From NCBI GenBank assembly GCA_016199325.1, contig JACQGW010000427.1, positions 1 through 6,795 on the forward strand: 6,795 nucleotides of DNA. The letters run 5' to 3'. The position numbers and the translations under genes were made by a program. This DNA comes from Chloroflexota bacterium (GTDB taxonomy: Bacteria > Chloroflexota > Dehalococcoidia > JACQGW01). The notes beneath the pieces were generated by a model that was given only the letters and a program-made list of their open reading frames with translations, was not told where the DNA came from and searched no databases. Shown here in pieces: positions 5,755-6,795 of this stretch (positions within the stretch are counted from its first letter, which is position 1; every line of letters starts with the position of its first letter).

Positions 5755-5797
5755 GTCGGAATGTCGGCCCCCCCGAACCGACTGCCGACTCATGACT
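5755..5797. repeat. Short heptamer cluster at the dapB stop codon
   Basis: The minus strand reads AGTCATG (5797-5791), AGTCGGC (5790-5784), AGTCGGT (5783-5777). A short G-rich loop follows, then complementary-type GCCGACA and TTCCGACT as far as about 5755. It is a degenerate miniature of the fold-back arrays and marks the upstream edge of the four-helix-bundle cassette. The first unit contains the dapB TGA stop. Confidence 0.6.
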
Positions 5798-6590
5798 CGT
5801 TAAGACCGAGCAGCGGCTCGAGGCCGTAGATAACGCGCGGGGCCCTGGCGACCTCACGGATGGCGAGCAGGACGCCGGGCATGAACGATTCGCGGCCGAT
5901 GCTATCGTGGCGGATGGTGAGCGTCTGGCCGGGGCCGCCGGCGATGATCTCCTGGTGGGCGACGAGCCCCGGCATGCGGACGCTGTGAATGGCGATGCCT
6001 TCCAGCGCGCCGCCGCGGGTGCCTTCGAGCGTCTGCTTCTGCGGCAGGCGGTGCTCGAAGCTGCGGCCGCGCGCCTTCGCCATGGCTCGCGCCGTCGCCA
6101 GCGCCGTGCCGGACGGGGCGTCGAGCTTCTGCTCGTGGTGCAGCTCGATGATCTCGGCGAAGTCGAAGAAGGGCGCCATCAGGCGGGCGAAGTGCATCAT
6201 GAGCACGGCGCCGATGGCGAAGTTGGCGGCGACGACGGCGCCGGCCTGGTGAGCGGCAGCCAGCCGCTGGATCTCGTCGAGGTCGGCCTGCCGAAAGCCG
6301 GTGGTCCCGCTCACGACGCTGACGCCGCGCGCCAGGGCGGTCCGCAGGTAGGCCATCGAGGTTTCGGCGGCGGTGAAGTCGACGAGGACGGCCGGGTGTG
6401 TCCGGTCGATCAGGTCCGCCAGGTCCGCGGAGAGCGGCACGGCGCCGGCCGCGGTTGCCAGCGTGGGCGAATGCGGTTGGCGAGAGACGGCGCCGACGAG
6501 CGCCAGGTCTTCGGCGCGCGCCACCGCGCCCACGACCTCCCGGCCCATCTTGCCGGTTGCTCCGGTCACGGCGACCCGGATGCCTTCCAT
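5790..6590 (-). CDS. dapB: 4-hydroxy-tetrahydrodipicolinate reductase
   Basis: This 266-residue enzyme reduces the DapA product with NAD(P)H to tetrahydrodipicolinate. The N-terminal Rossmann fold carries VTGATGKMGR (8-17), the cofactor-binding glycine motif. VDFT (70-73) and SGTTG (94-98) follow. The family signature EIIELHHEQKLDAPSGTA (146-163) includes the His151-His152 pair, Lys155 and the substrate-binding PSGTA. Length is normal and all key residues are present. ATG 6590 was chosen because GGGAGG lies 5 nt upstream; a longer frame from TTG 6680 would overlap the promoter and adds no family sequence. The natural C-terminus is around GLEPLLGL; the last three residues (NES) and the TGA come from the boundary with the heptamer repeats. 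dapA follows 656 bp downstream on the same strand. Confidence 0.97.
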   Translation of the reverse strand: MEGIRVAVTGATGKMGREVVGAVARAEDLALVGAVSRQPHSPTLATAAGAVPLSADLADLIDRTHPAVLVDFTAAETSMAYLRTALARGVSVVSGTTGFRQADLDEIQRLAAAHQAGAVVAANFAIGAVLMMHFARLMAPFFDFAEIIELHHEQKLDAPSGTALATARAMAKARGRSFEHRLPQKQTLEGTRGGALEGIAIHSVRMPGLVAHQEIIAGGPGQTLTIRHDSIGRESFMPGVLLAIREVARAPRVIYGLEPLLGLNES

Positions 6591-6651
6591 ACGCGCCTCC
6601 CGCAAGGGCTTCCCGCGGCCCAACCGCCTGCATTCCAGGGGCCTGTCTGGC

Positions 6652-6680
6652 ACTATACCAGAACGGCCGCGGGGTCGCAA
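6652..6680 (-). promoter_or_regulatory. Sigma70-like promoter of dapB
   Basis: On the minus strand TTGCGA (6680-6675) is followed after 17 bp by TATAGT (6657-6652). Transcription would start near 6645, leaving a leader of about 55 nt before the ATG at 6590. This is probably the promoter of the original dapB-dapA unit. A fold-back heptamer repeat ends 15 bp upstream of the -35 box. Confidence 0.68.
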
Positions 6681-6695
6681 GCGGACAGCGGTTCC

Positions 6696-6751
6696 GGTTT
6701 GGGGTTTCTAGTTTCTGGTCTGTGGCACGAACCAGAAACCTGAAACCAGTA
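6696..6751. repeat. Fold-back heptamer array, GGTTTCT/AGAAACC type
   Basis: The plus strand reads in 7-nt steps GGTTTGG, GGTTTCT, AGTTTCT, GGTCTGT (6696-6723), then a short spacer, then complementary AGAAACC and TGAAACC around 6735-6747. AGTTTCTGGT pairs with ACCAGAAACC across the spacer. Base composition is unlike the GC-rich arrays, yet period, polarity (RGT... first, ...ACC second) and fold-back layout are the same. It lies upstream of the dapB promoter. The remaining 6752-6795 holds no recognisable feature. Confidence 0.65.
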
Positions 6752-6795
6752 GTTTCTATTCAGCGTGTAGATTGGTGTCGAAGGGAGTTCCTTAG

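Larger units (their letters stand above)
5158..5797 (-). mobile_element. Putative four-helix-bundle/heptamer cassette inserted between dapB and dapA
   Basis: A four-helix-bundle gene (5634-5326) is bracketed by the same 7-bp repeat class: AGTCATG, AGTCGGC, AGTCGGT on the minus strand at 5797-5777 and the long fold-back array at 5278-5158. The cassette separates two genes of one pathway that are commonly adjacent. The right-hand repeats begin inside the last codons of dapB and supply its stop codon. No transposase, target duplication or other mobility gene is visible, so mobility is inferred from the bracket and from solo arrays elsewhere in the window. Confidence 0.4.

Noticed and set aside
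5635..5793. N-terminal extension of the four-helix-bundle protein to 5793
   Set aside because: The extra residues are Arg/Gly/Pro-rich translation of degenerate repeats. Family similarity and a Shine-Dalgarno sequence point to GTG 5634.
6591..6680. Extended dapB start at TTG 6680
   Set aside because: The extension covers the -35/-10 promoter and adds no family sequence. ATG 6590 has a good GGGAGG.
6760..6795. End of an upstream minus-strand gene finishing at TGA 6762-6760
   Set aside because: Only 11 codons are in the window, with no recognisable sequence, so it cannot be told from chance.

Overview
This high-GC bacterial window (about two thirds G+C by eye) carries all its convincing genes on the minus strand, so it reads from right to left. 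Two lysine/diaminopimelate genes, a cyclase/NB-ARC-type ATPase/TPR protein of the kind common in Chloroflexota and actinobacteria, a four-helix-bundle (S23/IVP family) gene and abundant GC-rich palindromes suggest a Chloroflexota-like or other high-GC environmental lineage. That placement is an inference from gene style only.

Layout from right to left: an upstream spacer with a small fold-back heptamer repeat (6696-6751); a sigma70-like promoter and dapB (6590-5790); a four-helix-bundle gene (5634-5326) bracketed by 7-bp repeats (5777-5797 and 5158-5278); dapA (5133-4225); a 486-bp spacer holding a 29-bp perfect palindrome (4159-4217) and a 293-bp fold-back element (3858-4150); a cyclase/ATPase/TPR gene starting at 3738 and split into two reading frames by a 184-bp heptamer array (2125-2308); another fold-back heptamer array at the end of that gene (776-868); and a cyclic-nucleotide-binding protein with its own promoter (689-246). 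The left edge may hold the start of another minus-strand gene.

DapA and DapB catalyse consecutive steps from aspartate semialdehyde towards diaminopimelate and lysine. They were probably one operon before the four-helix-bundle cassette came to lie between them. The cyclase-like protein and the small cyclic-nucleotide-binding protein form a plausible second-messenger pair, but the cyclase domain lacks two usual catalytic residues.

The most unusual feature is the set of four fold-back arrays, each made of head-to-head 7-mers of the form (RGTNNNN)n - spacer - (NNNNACY)n. They differ in base sequence but share period, polarity and architecture. One runs from the end of a four-helix-bundle gene, one interrupts a coding region with a one-heptamer frame offset, and stop codons of neighbouring genes lie inside repeat units. 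This resembles a REP/RAYT-like arrangement with a four-helix-bundle protein as candidate partner. I regard that as a testable inference.
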